NCBI RefSeq assembly: GCF_009763805.1
Contig: NZ_CP046804.1
Location: 124,001-188,000 of the forward strand
DNA: 64,000 bases
From: Vibrio cidicii
Lineage (GTDB): Bacteria > Pseudomonadota > Gammaproteobacteria > Enterobacterales > Vibrionaceae
Direction of reading: 5' to 3'
A program made the translations under genes and the position numbers. The notes under the pieces are model-generated. The model was not told where the DNA came from. It saw only the letters and a list, made by a program, of their open reading frames with translations, and did not search any database. Below, piece by piece: positions 18,317-28,767 of the stretch (position 1 is its first letter; every line of letters begins with the position of its first letter).

Positions 18317-19165
18317 TTAGTCGGCTTTGAGGTACTTCGCGTGAAACGCCAAATGATCGGCAATAAAGCTTTGAATAAAGAAGTAGCTGTGGTCATAACC
18401 AGGATGCATTCTCAGCGTGATATCAATATCCCTCTCTTTAGCGACGCTCATCAGTGTTTCCGGCTGGAGCTGCTCTTGCAGGAAGCTATCCGCTTCGCCC
18501 TGATCAATCAGAATGGGGGTGCGCACCAAGTGCGATTTAAACAGTTCGACCGCGTCGTAGTGTTCCCAGGCCGATTTGTCGTCGCCCAGATAATGGCGAA
18601 ACGCTTTCTGACCCCATGGCACTGCCATCGGATGGCAGATAGGGCTGAAGGCAGAAATTGAGGTGTAGTGGTTCTGGTTTTTCGCACCAATGGTCAATGC
18701 GCCGTGGCCGCCCATACTGTGGCCGGAAATCGCCTTACGCGTGCTGACCGGAAAATGGGTTTCGATAAGCGCTGGTAATTCATCAACGATGTAACTGTAC
18801 ATCTGATAGTTGGCTTTCCATGGCTCCTGCGTCGCATTAAGGTAAAAACCAGCACCCAAGCCGAAATCGTACGCACCGTCGGGATCATCCGGTACGTGCT
18901 CGCCACGGGGACTGGTGTCCGGTGCGACAATCGCAATGCCGAGTTCAGCCGCTTTTTGAAACGCGGCGGCTTTTTGCATGAAGTTTTCATCGGTGCAGGT
19001 CAGCCCGGACAACCAGTACAATACGGGGACTGGTGTGCCCGCGGTGGCTTGAGGCGGCAGATAAATCGCAAAGCGCATGTCGCAGCTCAACACGTCCGAA
19101 TGATGCTGATACTGTTTGTGCCAGCCATCAAACACTTTGGCCTGAGTAAGATTGGTTAAACTCAT
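18317..19165 (-). CDS. fghA: S-formylglutathione hydrolase
   Basis: This 282-residue esterase-D family enzyme hydrolyses S-formylglutathione to formate and glutathione, the second step of formaldehyde detoxification. The nucleophile motif GHSMGGHGAL (Ser about 147) and a late HPGYDHSYFF with the catalytic His are present. ATG 19165 with AGGAG upstream is chosen, since MSLTNLTQAKVF is the usual N-terminus. It lies about 110 bases downstream of frmA on the same strand, likely one operon. Confidence 0.95.
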   Translation of the reverse strand: MSLTNLTQAKVFDGWHKQYQHHSDVLSCDMRFAIYLPPQATAGTPVPVLYWLSGLTCTDENFMQKAAAFQKAAELGIAIVAPDTSPRGEHVPDDPDGAYDFGLGAGFYLNATQEPWKANYQMYSYIVDELPALIETHFPVSTRKAISGHSMGGHGALTIGAKNQNHYTSISAFSPICHPMAVPWGQKAFRHYLGDDKSAWEHYDAVELFKSHLVRTPILIDQGEADSFLQEQLQPETLMSVAKERDIDITLRMHPGYDHSYFFIQSFIADHLAFHAKYLKAD

Positions 19166-19201
19166 GGTGACTCCTTTGACGAGGTATTGCCTGCCCAGAC
19201 A

Positions 19202-19228
19202 ATGTTGCAGCTTTGCTGGCTGCAACAT
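19202..19228. repeat. Inverted repeat between frmA and fghA
   Basis: Perfect nine-base arms ATGTTGCAG/CTGCAACAT surround a nine-base loop. No T run follows on the minus strand, so it may be an RNA-processing or stability hairpin. Confidence 0.6.
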
Positions 19229-19273
19229 TCTATTATCCGGTCAGCATCGCCCGTCATTGCTGAGGGTTGGCGA

Positions 19274-20539
<1,266 letters not shown>

Positions 20540-20559
20540 TCAGCGACGGATAAGATGAA

Positions 20560-21447
20560 ATGGCGAGTTGGGAAGGGGTGAGTGAATTTGTTGCCGTCGC
20601 AGAGACAGGCAGTTTTACTCAGGCAGCAAAACGCTTGGTAACCTCGGTGGCGAATGTCAGCCGAAGGATTGCGTTGCTGGAAGAGCGGTTGGGGGTCAAG
20701 TTGCTGCTGCGCACGACGCGTAAAGTCTCGCTCACCGAAGCCGGTCAGGTGTATTACCAGCAATGCCGTGCATTGCTGGAGGGGCTGGAGCAGGCTGAGC
20801 TGACGGTGACTCAGATGCAACAAACGCCGAGAGGTAAACTGAAAGTGACGGCGCCGGTTACCTACGGCGAACAGAAAATTGCGCCGTTGCTGAACGACTT
20901 CTTGCTGCAGCATCCGAAGCTGGAGTTGGAATTGGTTCTGACCAACCAGAAACTGGATTTGATTGAGCAGGGCGTGGATGTCGCGGTGCGTCTTGGTCAG
21001 TTGGACGATTCCAGCTTTATTGCCCGCCGCCTGAGTAATCGCCATTTGTATGTCTGTGCAACGCCGGACTATCTTGCCCAATGTGGTACGCCGCACACTC
21101 TGTCTGAACTGACTAAACACAGTTGTCTGGTCGGGACATACGATCACTGGCGTTTCAAAGAAAATCAGCAGTCGCGCTCGATTCGTGTCAAAGGACGCCT
21201 CAGTTGCAGCAGCGGCGTCGTGCTGTTAGATGCGGTGCTCAAAGGTATGGGGCTGGCGCAACTGCCGGATTATTACGTCGAAGAGCATCTGCTTTCGGGC
21301 CGTTTGGTCGAAGTGCTGCCAAGCTATCGTGATGACCGGGAAGGGGTCTGGGCGCTTTATCCGCAAAACCGCCATTTATCGCCGAAAGTGCGTTTGCTGG
21401 TGGATTATCTGGCGCAGCATTTATCTGCACCGGCGATGCCGCTATAA
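20560..21447 (+). CDS. LysR-family transcriptional regulator
   Basis: This 295-residue protein has the N-terminal winged HTH (residues about 3-60: FVAVAETGSFTQAAKRLVTSVANVSRRIALLEERLGVKLLLRTTRKVSLTEAG) and a periplasmic-binding-type sensor domain. Sub-family is that with CATPDYLAQCGTP. It is divergent from frmA-fghA across 155 bases and probably regulates that operon, perhaps in response to formaldehyde or an adduct (inference). Confidence 0.88.
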   Translation: MASWEGVSEFVAVAETGSFTQAAKRLVTSVANVSRRIALLEERLGVKLLLRTTRKVSLTEAGQVYYQQCRALLEGLEQAELTVTQMQQTPRGKLKVTAPVTYGEQKIAPLLNDFLLQHPKLELELVLTNQKLDLIEQGVDVAVRLGQLDDSSFIARRLSNRHLYVCATPDYLAQCGTPHTLSELTKHSCLVGTYDHWRFKENQQSRSIRVKGRLSCSSGVVLLDAVLKGMGLAQLPDYYVEEHLLSGRLVEVLPSYRDDREGVWALYPQNRHLSPKVRLLVDYLAQHLSAPAMPL

Positions 21448-21473
21448 TTGCGCCCCCAACAGATGAGGTTTCC

Positions 21474-22013
21474 ATGACAGATACAACCGCCACTTTTACC
21501 CCTGAAGATGAACATTTCATGCGCCGAGCGATGGAACTTGCCCAGCAGGCTGAAGCAGAAGGTGAAGTGCCCGTCGGTGCGTTGCTGGTCAAGGATGGCG
21601 AGATCATTGCGGAAGGATGGAACCGTTCCATTGGTGCCTGCGATGCCACTGCGCACGCCGAAATTCAAGTGCTGCGCAAAGCGGGTGCGACGCTGCATAA
21701 CTATCGTCTGCTCGATACTACCTTGTATGTGACGCTTGAACCGTGTCCTATGTGTGCGGGTGCCTTGCTGCACAGCCGGGTTAAACGCATCGTCTATGGT
21801 GCGCCGGATCTCAAAGCCGGTGCGGCAGGCACAGTGATGGATCTGTTCAGCAGTCAGGCTGCGTATCACTATGCCACGGTGGAAAAGGGGTTGTTGGAAG
21901 AGGAATGCCGCCAGCAACTGCAGGCGTTTTTTCAACGTCGGCGCAAAGAGATCAAAGCGCAGAAAGAGGCGTCAAAGCGCGATGCTGGGCAAGATGATGG
22001 CGCGACTAACTAA
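21474..22013 (+). CDS. tadA: tRNA-specific adenosine deaminase TadA
   Basis: TadA deaminates the wobble A34 to inosine in tRNA-Arg(ACG). The zinc ligands and catalytic Glu are seen in THAEI-like HAEIQVLRKA and in PCPMCAGAL. The 179 residues include a basic C-terminal tail (QRRRKEIKAQKEASKR). It starts 26 bases after the LysR stop. Confidence 0.95.
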   Translation: MTDTTATFTPEDEHFMRRAMELAQQAEAEGEVPVGALLVKDGEIIAEGWNRSIGACDATAHAEIQVLRKAGATLHNYRLLDTTLYVTLEPCPMCAGALLHSRVKRIVYGAPDLKAGAAGTVMDLFSSQAAYHYATVEKGLLEEECRQQLQAFFQRRRKEIKAQKEASKRDAGQDDGATN

Positions 22014-22032
22014 CGAGAAGAGAGATAAGCGG

Positions 22033-22061
22033 GCAAACATCTACCGAGCGTAGATGTTTGC
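22033..22061. terminator. Stem-loop between tadA and the small basic ORF
   Basis: Eleven-base arms GCAAACATCTA/TAGATGTTTGC surround a seven-base loop. No T run follows, so terminator function is uncertain for either convergent gene. Confidence 0.5.
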
Positions 22062-22067
22062 GAATGA

Positions 22068-22205
22068 TTAAGCGTGATTGACAAGATGAACGAAAATACG
22101 GTTACGTGCGCTAATTTTTCTTTTAGTGTTGGCTAATTTACGTTTGCGGCGGTTAGCGGCAACGGTTTTATTTAGGCGTTTTGATTGGACACGACGTCTC
22201 AACAT
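22068..22205 (-). CDS. Small basic protein, 45 residues, unknown function
   Basis: ATG 22205 is preceded by a strong AGGAGG site and the frame runs 45 codons to TAA. The start is MLRRRVQSKRLNKTVAANRR and the centre KRKLANTKRKISARNR; about one third of the residues are Arg or Lys, and no acidic residue is present. Such composition suggests RNA or ribosome binding, but no known family is recognised. It lies convergent to tadA with a stem-loop between them, and has its own space from mltF. The ideal ribosome site and the codon choice argue it is expressed. Confidence 0.7.
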   Translation of the reverse strand: MLRRRVQSKRLNKTVAANRRKRKLANTKRKISARNRIFVHLVNHA

Positions 22206-22424
22206 CACGACCTCCTGCTTACGACAAAAAATCCCCATCAGCTCTGCTTGTTCCCATCACTGGGAGTGAAGAATGAATGGAAATGGTTGACTGAGAACTC
22301 AAGCGCAGTACGCGCTAAAGCCGCCTCTACTGGCTAATAAGGCGCGTTCAGTGACAACGCGCCAGTAAATAGCGAATGGGCGATTTTAGAGAAATCCTTC
22401 CCCAAAAATCAATCCACCACGAGA

Positions 22425-22457
22425 AAAATCCTCGGCAGGAACTACTTTTCTGCCGAG
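22425..22457 (-). terminator. mltF terminator
   Basis: The stem CTCGGCAG/CTGCCGAG followed by GATTTTT lies on the minus strand and includes the last codons of mltF. Confidence 0.75.
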
Positions 22458-24029
22458 ACAGATGAGAGCTCGGCTTCATCCGACGGTTCAGATGCAACAT
22501 CCGATATCTCATCGGGGGTGAGTAACTCTTCGCCTTCAAGCGGTGGAATAACCAATATTTCCCCGTCATCATTGGCTTGTAAATAAGATCGTTGCCCCAC
22601 ATGACCGATGATCGACTGATAGTAGCGGCGAATGTTTTCCACGTAATTTCTCGCCTCATCACCACGGGCAAAGCCGTAGCGGGTTTGGCTAAAATATTTC
22701 TTCTGCCTTAGCAGTGGCAATCTCTCTTTGACATCGCCCCAAGAGTCGGGGTTAGCGCCCTGTTTTTTGGTCAAACGGCGCGCGTCCATCATATGACCGA
22801 AGCCAACATTGTAAGAGGCCAAGGCAAACCAAATTTTCTCATGCTGGGGAATCGATTCTGGCACACGTGAGACAATACGCCGCAGATACTCAACACCACC
22901 TTTGATCGATTGTTCCGGATCGAGGCGATTTCTCACCCCAACGCTTTTCGCCGTGGGTAGGGTTAACATCATCATGCCGCGCACACCCGTAGGCGATTTA
23001 GCCAGCGGGTTCCAATGGGACTCTTGATAGGCCAATGCAGCGATCAAGCGCCAGTCAAATTCCGCTGAATATTGCTCAAACAGCGGTGCCCATTTCGGTA
23101 AGCGGCTGTCGAGCGCACGAATAAAGGCTCGTGTGTCGACATAATCAAAGGAACCGATGTGGCCGATGTACTTTTCTTCGAGACGCGCCAGCTCCCCCGA
23201 TTGGTTCACATCGCCAAAAAACTCGATCAACATGGCGTACAGCGATTCATCTGGCGAGCGGCGCACAAACCAAGAGACGGGCTGATCTTCTGTCAGCTCA
23301 AAAGCCAGCGCAAGATCCGGATACAAACGCTGGGCAAGAGAGAGCTCAACCGAATCGGTTACGGTAAAACGCAGTTCACCTTGCGAAACCTTTTTCAGCA
23401 GATCGTTGGTGTCAGCGTTGGAGATCACTTGGAAGGCAAGCTCGGGGTAATCCTTCTGCAATCTTCTGAGCGTGGAAGCGTACTGAGATTGTTTAACCAC
23501 TTGTAACGTAGCCGCTGCGGCGTCATTGATGCTGTCATCGTCTTGCGCTTCGCTGCTGGCGTTTCTGTTGTTTTTCTGATTGGTAGCTAATGAGCTGCTC
23601 AAGGTTGCGCGGGCGTAAATCGCCATTCTTGTACACCACTTGTTGGCTGACGTAGTAATACGCAGGTCCCGGGCGAAACTGGTTAACGGCATTTTTGCTT
23701 TGGCTTAATCCGGTCGCGATCAGGTCAATATCACCACGCTTGAGCATTGGAAACAGTTCTGCTTGGCGGTAAGCGGGTTTGATTTCCAAACGCACGCCGA
23801 GTTGATCAGCAAATTGACGGGCCAGTTCATAATCTAAACCGGCTTGACCATCGGGGCCGATGTAGTAAGAGAGCTGGTTATTGAGCGTTCCCACGCGCAG
23901 TACGCCACGTTGTTTGATCTGATCCAGCTCGCTGGCGGGTTTTGACTCTATCTGACAGGCAGAGAGCATCAGCACGGCGGCCGAGAGTAGAAGATAGTGG
24001 CGGATTCTGGCGAACGGGATCAAGCGCAT
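22442..24029 (-). CDS. mltF: Membrane-bound lytic transglycosylase MltF (frameshift in sequence)
   Basis: MltF cleaves peptidoglycan glycan strands at the outer membrane. The N-terminus has a signal peptide with lipobox LSAC, then an extracellular solute-binding domain (QIKQRGVLRVGTLNNQLSYY) and a C-terminal SLT domain with catalytic Glu in ALAYQESHWNPLAKSPTGVRGMM. The frame breaks in the linker after EKQQ. Removing one T from GTTTC at 23561-23565 joins NASSEAQDDD. ATG 24029 is preferred to an upstream TTG at 24044. Confidence 0.92.
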
Positions 24030-24166
24030 TAACGATATTCTCAAGAAGCAATAGGTCCCTTTATATCAAAGCTCGCTGCACTGGCAAAGTAAAAGCCTGA
24101 TTTCTCATCGCCGATGTTTAAGCGACAGAACATTTTGCCTGTATTGCTAGTTTGACAAAAAAAATG

Positions 24167-24182
24167 ACGCAAACGGTTGCTT
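24167..24182. promoter_or_regulatory. PurR operator of purL
   Basis: ACGCAAACGGTTGCTT fits all conserved positions of the PurR consensus. It lies just upstream of a promoter with TTACAT (24189-24194), 17 bases and TATAAT (24212-24217). Confidence 0.8.
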
Positions 24183-24188
24183 TTGCTG

Positions 24189-24217
24189 TTACATCACAAA
24201 AGTAAATCCATTATAAT
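24189..24217 (+). promoter_or_regulatory. purL promoter
   Basis: TTACAT, 17 bases and a perfect TATAAT place transcription start near 24224, about 100 bases before the purL ATG. Confidence 0.65.
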
Positions 24218-24324
24218 GCGCCCGCAAAGGAGAGGTGGAATCGGCATAAGTTCGCAAGTTTTTCATTAAGTTTTTGAATTTATTCCAATATCACCTTAAT
24301 CAATTGCATAAGAGACCTAAGCAC

Positions 24325-27300
24325 ATGAGAATTTTGCGTGGCTCCCCAGCTCTTTCTGAGTTTCGTGTTAACAAACTTCTGGAACTTTGTCGTGAACAAG
24401 CCCTGCCTGTGAGCGGTATTTACGCTGAGTTCATGCACTTTGCCGACCTCAAAACCGAGTTAGACGCTCAGGAACTGGAAAAGTTAGAGAAGCTGCTGAC
24501 TTACGGTCCAACCATTCAAGAACACGAGCCACAGGGCTTACTCCTGCTGGTGACGCCTCGTCCGGGCACTATTTCTCCTTGGTCTTCTAAAGCAACGGAT
24601 ATTGCGCACAACTGTGGTCTGGCGTCGATCAAACGTCTGGAACGCGGTACGGCATACTACGTTGAGAGCGAAGTGGCGCTGACGCAAGAGCAGGTAACCA
24701 CTCTGCAAGCCTTGCTGCACGATCGCATGATGGAAGTGGTGTTCACGGAACTCGACGCGGCACAAGCGCTATTTAGCGTGGCAGAGCCAGCGCCAATGAC
24801 TCAGGTGGATATCCTCTCTGGTGGTCGTGTTGCGCTGGAAGAAGCCAACGTTTCCCTTGGTCTGGCACTGGCGGAAGATGAAATTGATTACTTGGTGGAG
24901 AACTTCATCAAGTTGGGTCGCAACCCAAATGACATCGAGCTGATGATGTTTGCTCAGGCCAACTCTGAGCACTGTCGTCACAAAATTTTCAATGCGGATT
25001 GGACTATCGACGGTGTTGATCAGGACAAATCGCTGTTCAAGATGATCAAGAACACCTTCGAAACCACGCCGGATCACGTGCTGTCTGCCTACAAAGACAA
25101 CGCGGCGGTGATGACCGGTTCGAAAGTCGGCCGTTTCTTCCCGGATCCGGACTCACGTCAATACACCTACCACCACGAAGACGCCCACATTCTGATGAAA
25201 GTGGAAACGCACAACCACCCAACGGCGATTTCGCCTTGGCCAGGTGCGTCAACCGGTAGCGGCGGTGAAATTCGTGATGAAGGCGCAACCGGTATCGGTG
25301 GTAAGCCAAAAGCGGGTCTGGTGGGCTTTACGGTATCTAACCTGCGCATCCCTGACTTTGTTCAGCCTTGGGAAAGTGATTTTGGTAGACCAAGCCGTAT
25401 CGTGAGCGCCCTGGATATCATGATTGAAGGTCCTCTGGGCGGCGCGGCATTCAACAACGAATTTGGTCGTCCAAACCTGCTGGGTTACTTCCGTACTTAT
25501 GAAGAGAAAGTCACCTCGCACGCGGGTGAAGAGATCCGTGGTTACCACAAGCCAATCATGATTGCTGGCGGCATGGGTAACATTCGTGACGAACACGTAC
25601 AGAAAAAAGAAATCCCGGTTGGCGCGAAACTGATCGTGCTGGGCGGTCCGGCAATGAACATCGGTCTGGGCGGCGGCGCCGCGTCTTCAATGGCGTCGGG
25701 TCAGTCGGCAGAAGATTTGGATTTTGCTTCAGTACAACGTGAAAACCCAGAGATGGAACGTCGTTGTCAGGAAGTGATCGACCGCTGCTGGCAGCTGGGC
25801 GATGCGAACCCAATCGCGTTTATCCACGATGTGGGCGCGGGCGGTATCTCGAACGCACTGCCAGAGCTGGTTAACGATGGCGATCGTGGCGGTAAATTCC
25901 AGCTGCGTGACGTGCCAAACGATGAACCGGGCATGAGCCCGCTGGAAATCTGGTGTAACGAATCGCAAGAGCGTTATGTGCTGGCGGTTGCGCCGGAGCA
26001 CATGGCGGCATTTGATGCCATCTGTAAGCGTGAGCGCGCACCCTATGCAGTCGTGGGCGTGGCAACGGAAGAGCGTCATCTGACTCTGGAAGACAGCCAC
26101 TTCGATAACATGCCAATCGACATGCCGATGGACATTCTGCTTGGCAAGCCGCCGAAAATGCACCGTGAAGCAACCACGCTGAAAGTGACCAGCCCGGCGA
26201 TTGACCGCAGCGGTATCGAACTCAATGAAGCGGTGGATCGCGTGCTGCGTCTGCCGGCTGTGGCTGAGAAAACCTTCCTGATCACCATCGGTGACCGCAC
26301 CGTGACGGGTCTGGTGGCCCGTGACCAGATGGTGGGTCCTTGGCAGGTGCCAGTGGCCAACTGCGCGGTAACGGCAGCAAGCTACGACACTTATCACGGT
26401 GAAGCGATGTCTATGGGTGAGCGTACTCCTGTCGCTCTGCTTGACTTCGGCGCATCGGCGCGCCTGGCGGTGGGTGAATCTCTAACCAACATCGCGGCGA
26501 CGGATATCGGCGATATCAAACACATCAAACTGTCAGCGAACTGGATGTCTCCTGCCGGTCACCCGGGTGAAGATGCGGGTCTGTACGAAGCGGTGAAAGC
26601 GGTGGGTGAAGAGCTGTGTCCTGCGCTGGGCCTGACCATTCCGGTTGGTAAAGACTCGATGTCGATGAAGACCAAGTGGAACGAGAACGGCGAAAACAAA
26701 GAAGTGACCTCGCCGCTGTCGCTTGTCATCACCGCGTTTGCGCGTGTGGAAGATGTGCGTAAGACCATCACACCACAACTGCGTACCGATCTGGGTGAAA
26801 CGTCTCTGGTGCTGGTGGATCTGGGTAACGGTCAGAATCGTCTGGGCGCGACGGCACTGGCGCAAGTTTACAAGCAGTTGGGTGATAAGCCGGCTGACGT
26901 TGACAACGCCGAGCAACTGAAAGGCTTCTTCGATGCGATGCAAACTCTGGTTCGCAACGACAAACTAGTGGCTTACCACGATAAAGGCGACGGCGGTCTG
27001 TTTGTCACGCTGGCTGAAATGGCGTTCGCGGGTCACTGTGGTCTGAAAGCCAACATTGAAACGCTGGGTGACGACGTGCTGGCTGCGCTGTTCAACGAAG
27101 AGTTGGGTGCGGTGATTCAGGTCAAGAACGATGAACTGAATGCGGTATTGGCCACGCTGGCGGCTAATGGTCTGGCGGATTGTTCACACGTTATCGGTGA
27201 AGTTGACGCATCAGATGCATTTGTGGTGACTTCGGGTGAACAAGTCCTTCTGCAGCGTTCACGTACCGAAATGCGTACCATCTGGGCCGAAACGACACAC

Positions 27301-28234
27301 AAGATGCAAGCAATGCGCGACAACCCAGCGTGTGCCGATCAAGAATTTGCGGCGAAAAAAGACAACTCAGATCCAGGTCTGAACGTGTCATTGAGCTTTG
27401 ATGTCAACCAAGACGTCGCGGCACCTTACATCGCCGCTTCGATGATCAACACAGGCGCGAAGCCTAAGATGGCGATTCTGCGTGAGCAGGGCGTGAACTC
27501 ACACGTTGAAATGGCGGCAGCGTTTGACCGTGCGGGCTTTGACGCAGTCGACATTCACATGAGCGACATTCTGACTGGCCAAGCGGTACTGGATGAGTAC
27601 CAAGGTCTGGTTGCGTGTGGTGGCTTCTCCTACGGTGACGTGCTGGGCGCGGGTGAAGGTTGGGCGAAATCGGTGCTGTTCAATGCACAGGCTCGCGAAC
27701 AGTTCGAGCAGTTTTTCAACCGTCAGGACACGTTCTCGCTAGGTGTGTGTAACGGTTGTCAAATGCTGTCTAACCTGAAAGATCTGATCCCGGGTGCAGA
27801 CTTGTGGCCACGTTTCGTGCGCAACGAATCGGAGCGTTTTGAAGCGCGCTTTAGTCTAGTTGAAGTGCAGAAGTCGGATTCTGTGTTCTTCGATGGCATG
27901 GCAGGTTCTCGTATGCCGATTGCGGTCTCTCACGGTGAAGGTCGCGTGGAAGTTCGCGACGAAGCGCACCTCAGTGCGATTGAGAAATCAGGCACGGTTG
28001 CCGTCCGTTTCGTGGATAACTTCGGTAACCCGACGCAGCAGTACCCGAACAACCCGAAACGGCTCGCCAAATGCGATTACCGGTCTGACAACCAAAGACG
28101 GCCGCGTCACCATCATGATGCCGCACCCAGAGCGTGTCTTCCGCACGGTGGCGAACTCATGGCACCCAGATAACTGGGGTGAAAATGGTGCCTGGATGCG
28201 TATGTTCCAGAACGCACGTAAGAATCTCGGTTAA
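24325..28234 (+). CDS. purL: Phosphoribosylformylglycinamidine synthase (frameshift in sequence)
   Basis: This single-chain PurL (about 1302 residues; E. coli 1295) makes FGAM from FGAR, glutamine and ATP in purine synthesis. It has the N-terminal PurS-like part, two AIRS-type synthetase halves ([24 protein letters not shown]) and a C-terminal glutaminase domain with nucleophile Cys in GVCNGCQML. The last 60 residues fall in another frame. Removing one A from GAAAC at 28056-28060 restores [19 protein letters not shown] and the catalytic His-Glu in [13 protein letters not shown] 24325 ([13 protein letters not shown]) is the family start. Confidence 0.96.
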
Positions 28235-28261
28235 TCGCCAGTAACAGTACCTTATCTCTTC

Positions 28262-28293
28262 AACCGCTAGGGCTTTGCTCTGGCGGTTTTTTT
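28262..28293 (+). terminator. purL terminator
   Basis: The stem AACCGCTAG/CTGGCGGTT is followed by a T run. Confidence 0.85.
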
Positions 28294-28392
28294 ATCCAGT
28301 GATGGATAGCCAACCTCTTTTATTTGTGCTCTAATACCGCGCTTGCCAAGGGATGGCGTTGATCCCTTAATAATCCCTTAGGAAACTTTCAA

Positions 28393-28710
28393 ATGTCGAA
28401 AAACAAAAAATTTGCTATCCGCGTAACTGAAAAACGTGAAGGTTGGGCGGCAGAGATCACTCGTCAAGTGACATCTCGTAAGACAGTTGTCTCCAAGCGC
28501 CAAATGGGTTTTGAAAGTGAAGCGCTGGCTCAAGCTTGGGCGGAAAAAGAGCTGGCTGAGTTTGTGCAAAACCAAGTTGTTCGTAACGAGCGCAAAGGCC
28601 AAATGCGCAAGGAACGTGAAGCGGAAGCGCTAAGCGCGAAAATTCGTAAAGCTGAATTACGCCGCACACGTGACGCTGAAATGGATGACGAAGAAGACGA
28701 CGAAGCGTAA
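28393..28710 (+). CDS. DUF3622 family protein
   Basis: This 105-residue protein matches the Vibrio-type DUF3622 family (start MSKNKKFAIRVTEKREGWAA). A compact N-terminal domain is followed by a highly charged helical tail (KGQMRKEREAEALSAKIRKAELRR) and an acidic end. Function is unknown. Its terminator is the insertion site of a group II intron. Confidence 0.8.
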   Translation: MSKNKKFAIRVTEKREGWAAEITRQVTSRKTVVSKRQMGFESEALAQAWAEKELAEFVQNQVVRNERKGQMRKEREAEALSAKIRKAELRRTRDAEMDDEEDDEA

Positions 28711-28733
28711 GCTCACGCTCTCTGACCAAACAG

Positions 28734-28764
28734 AAAAGCCCTGATTCGCAATCAGGGCTTTTTT
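28734..28764 (+). terminator. DUF3622 gene terminator and intron 5' exon
   Basis: The stem AGCCCTGATT/AATCAGGGCT is followed by TTTTTTCTT. The intron begins right after this, at 28768. Confidence 0.9.
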
Positions 28765-28767
28765 CTT

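Noticed and set aside
24538..27391. Many long open frames antisense to purL
   Set aside because: They are shadows of a GC-rich, strongly biased coding sequence, without ribosome sites or family resemblance.
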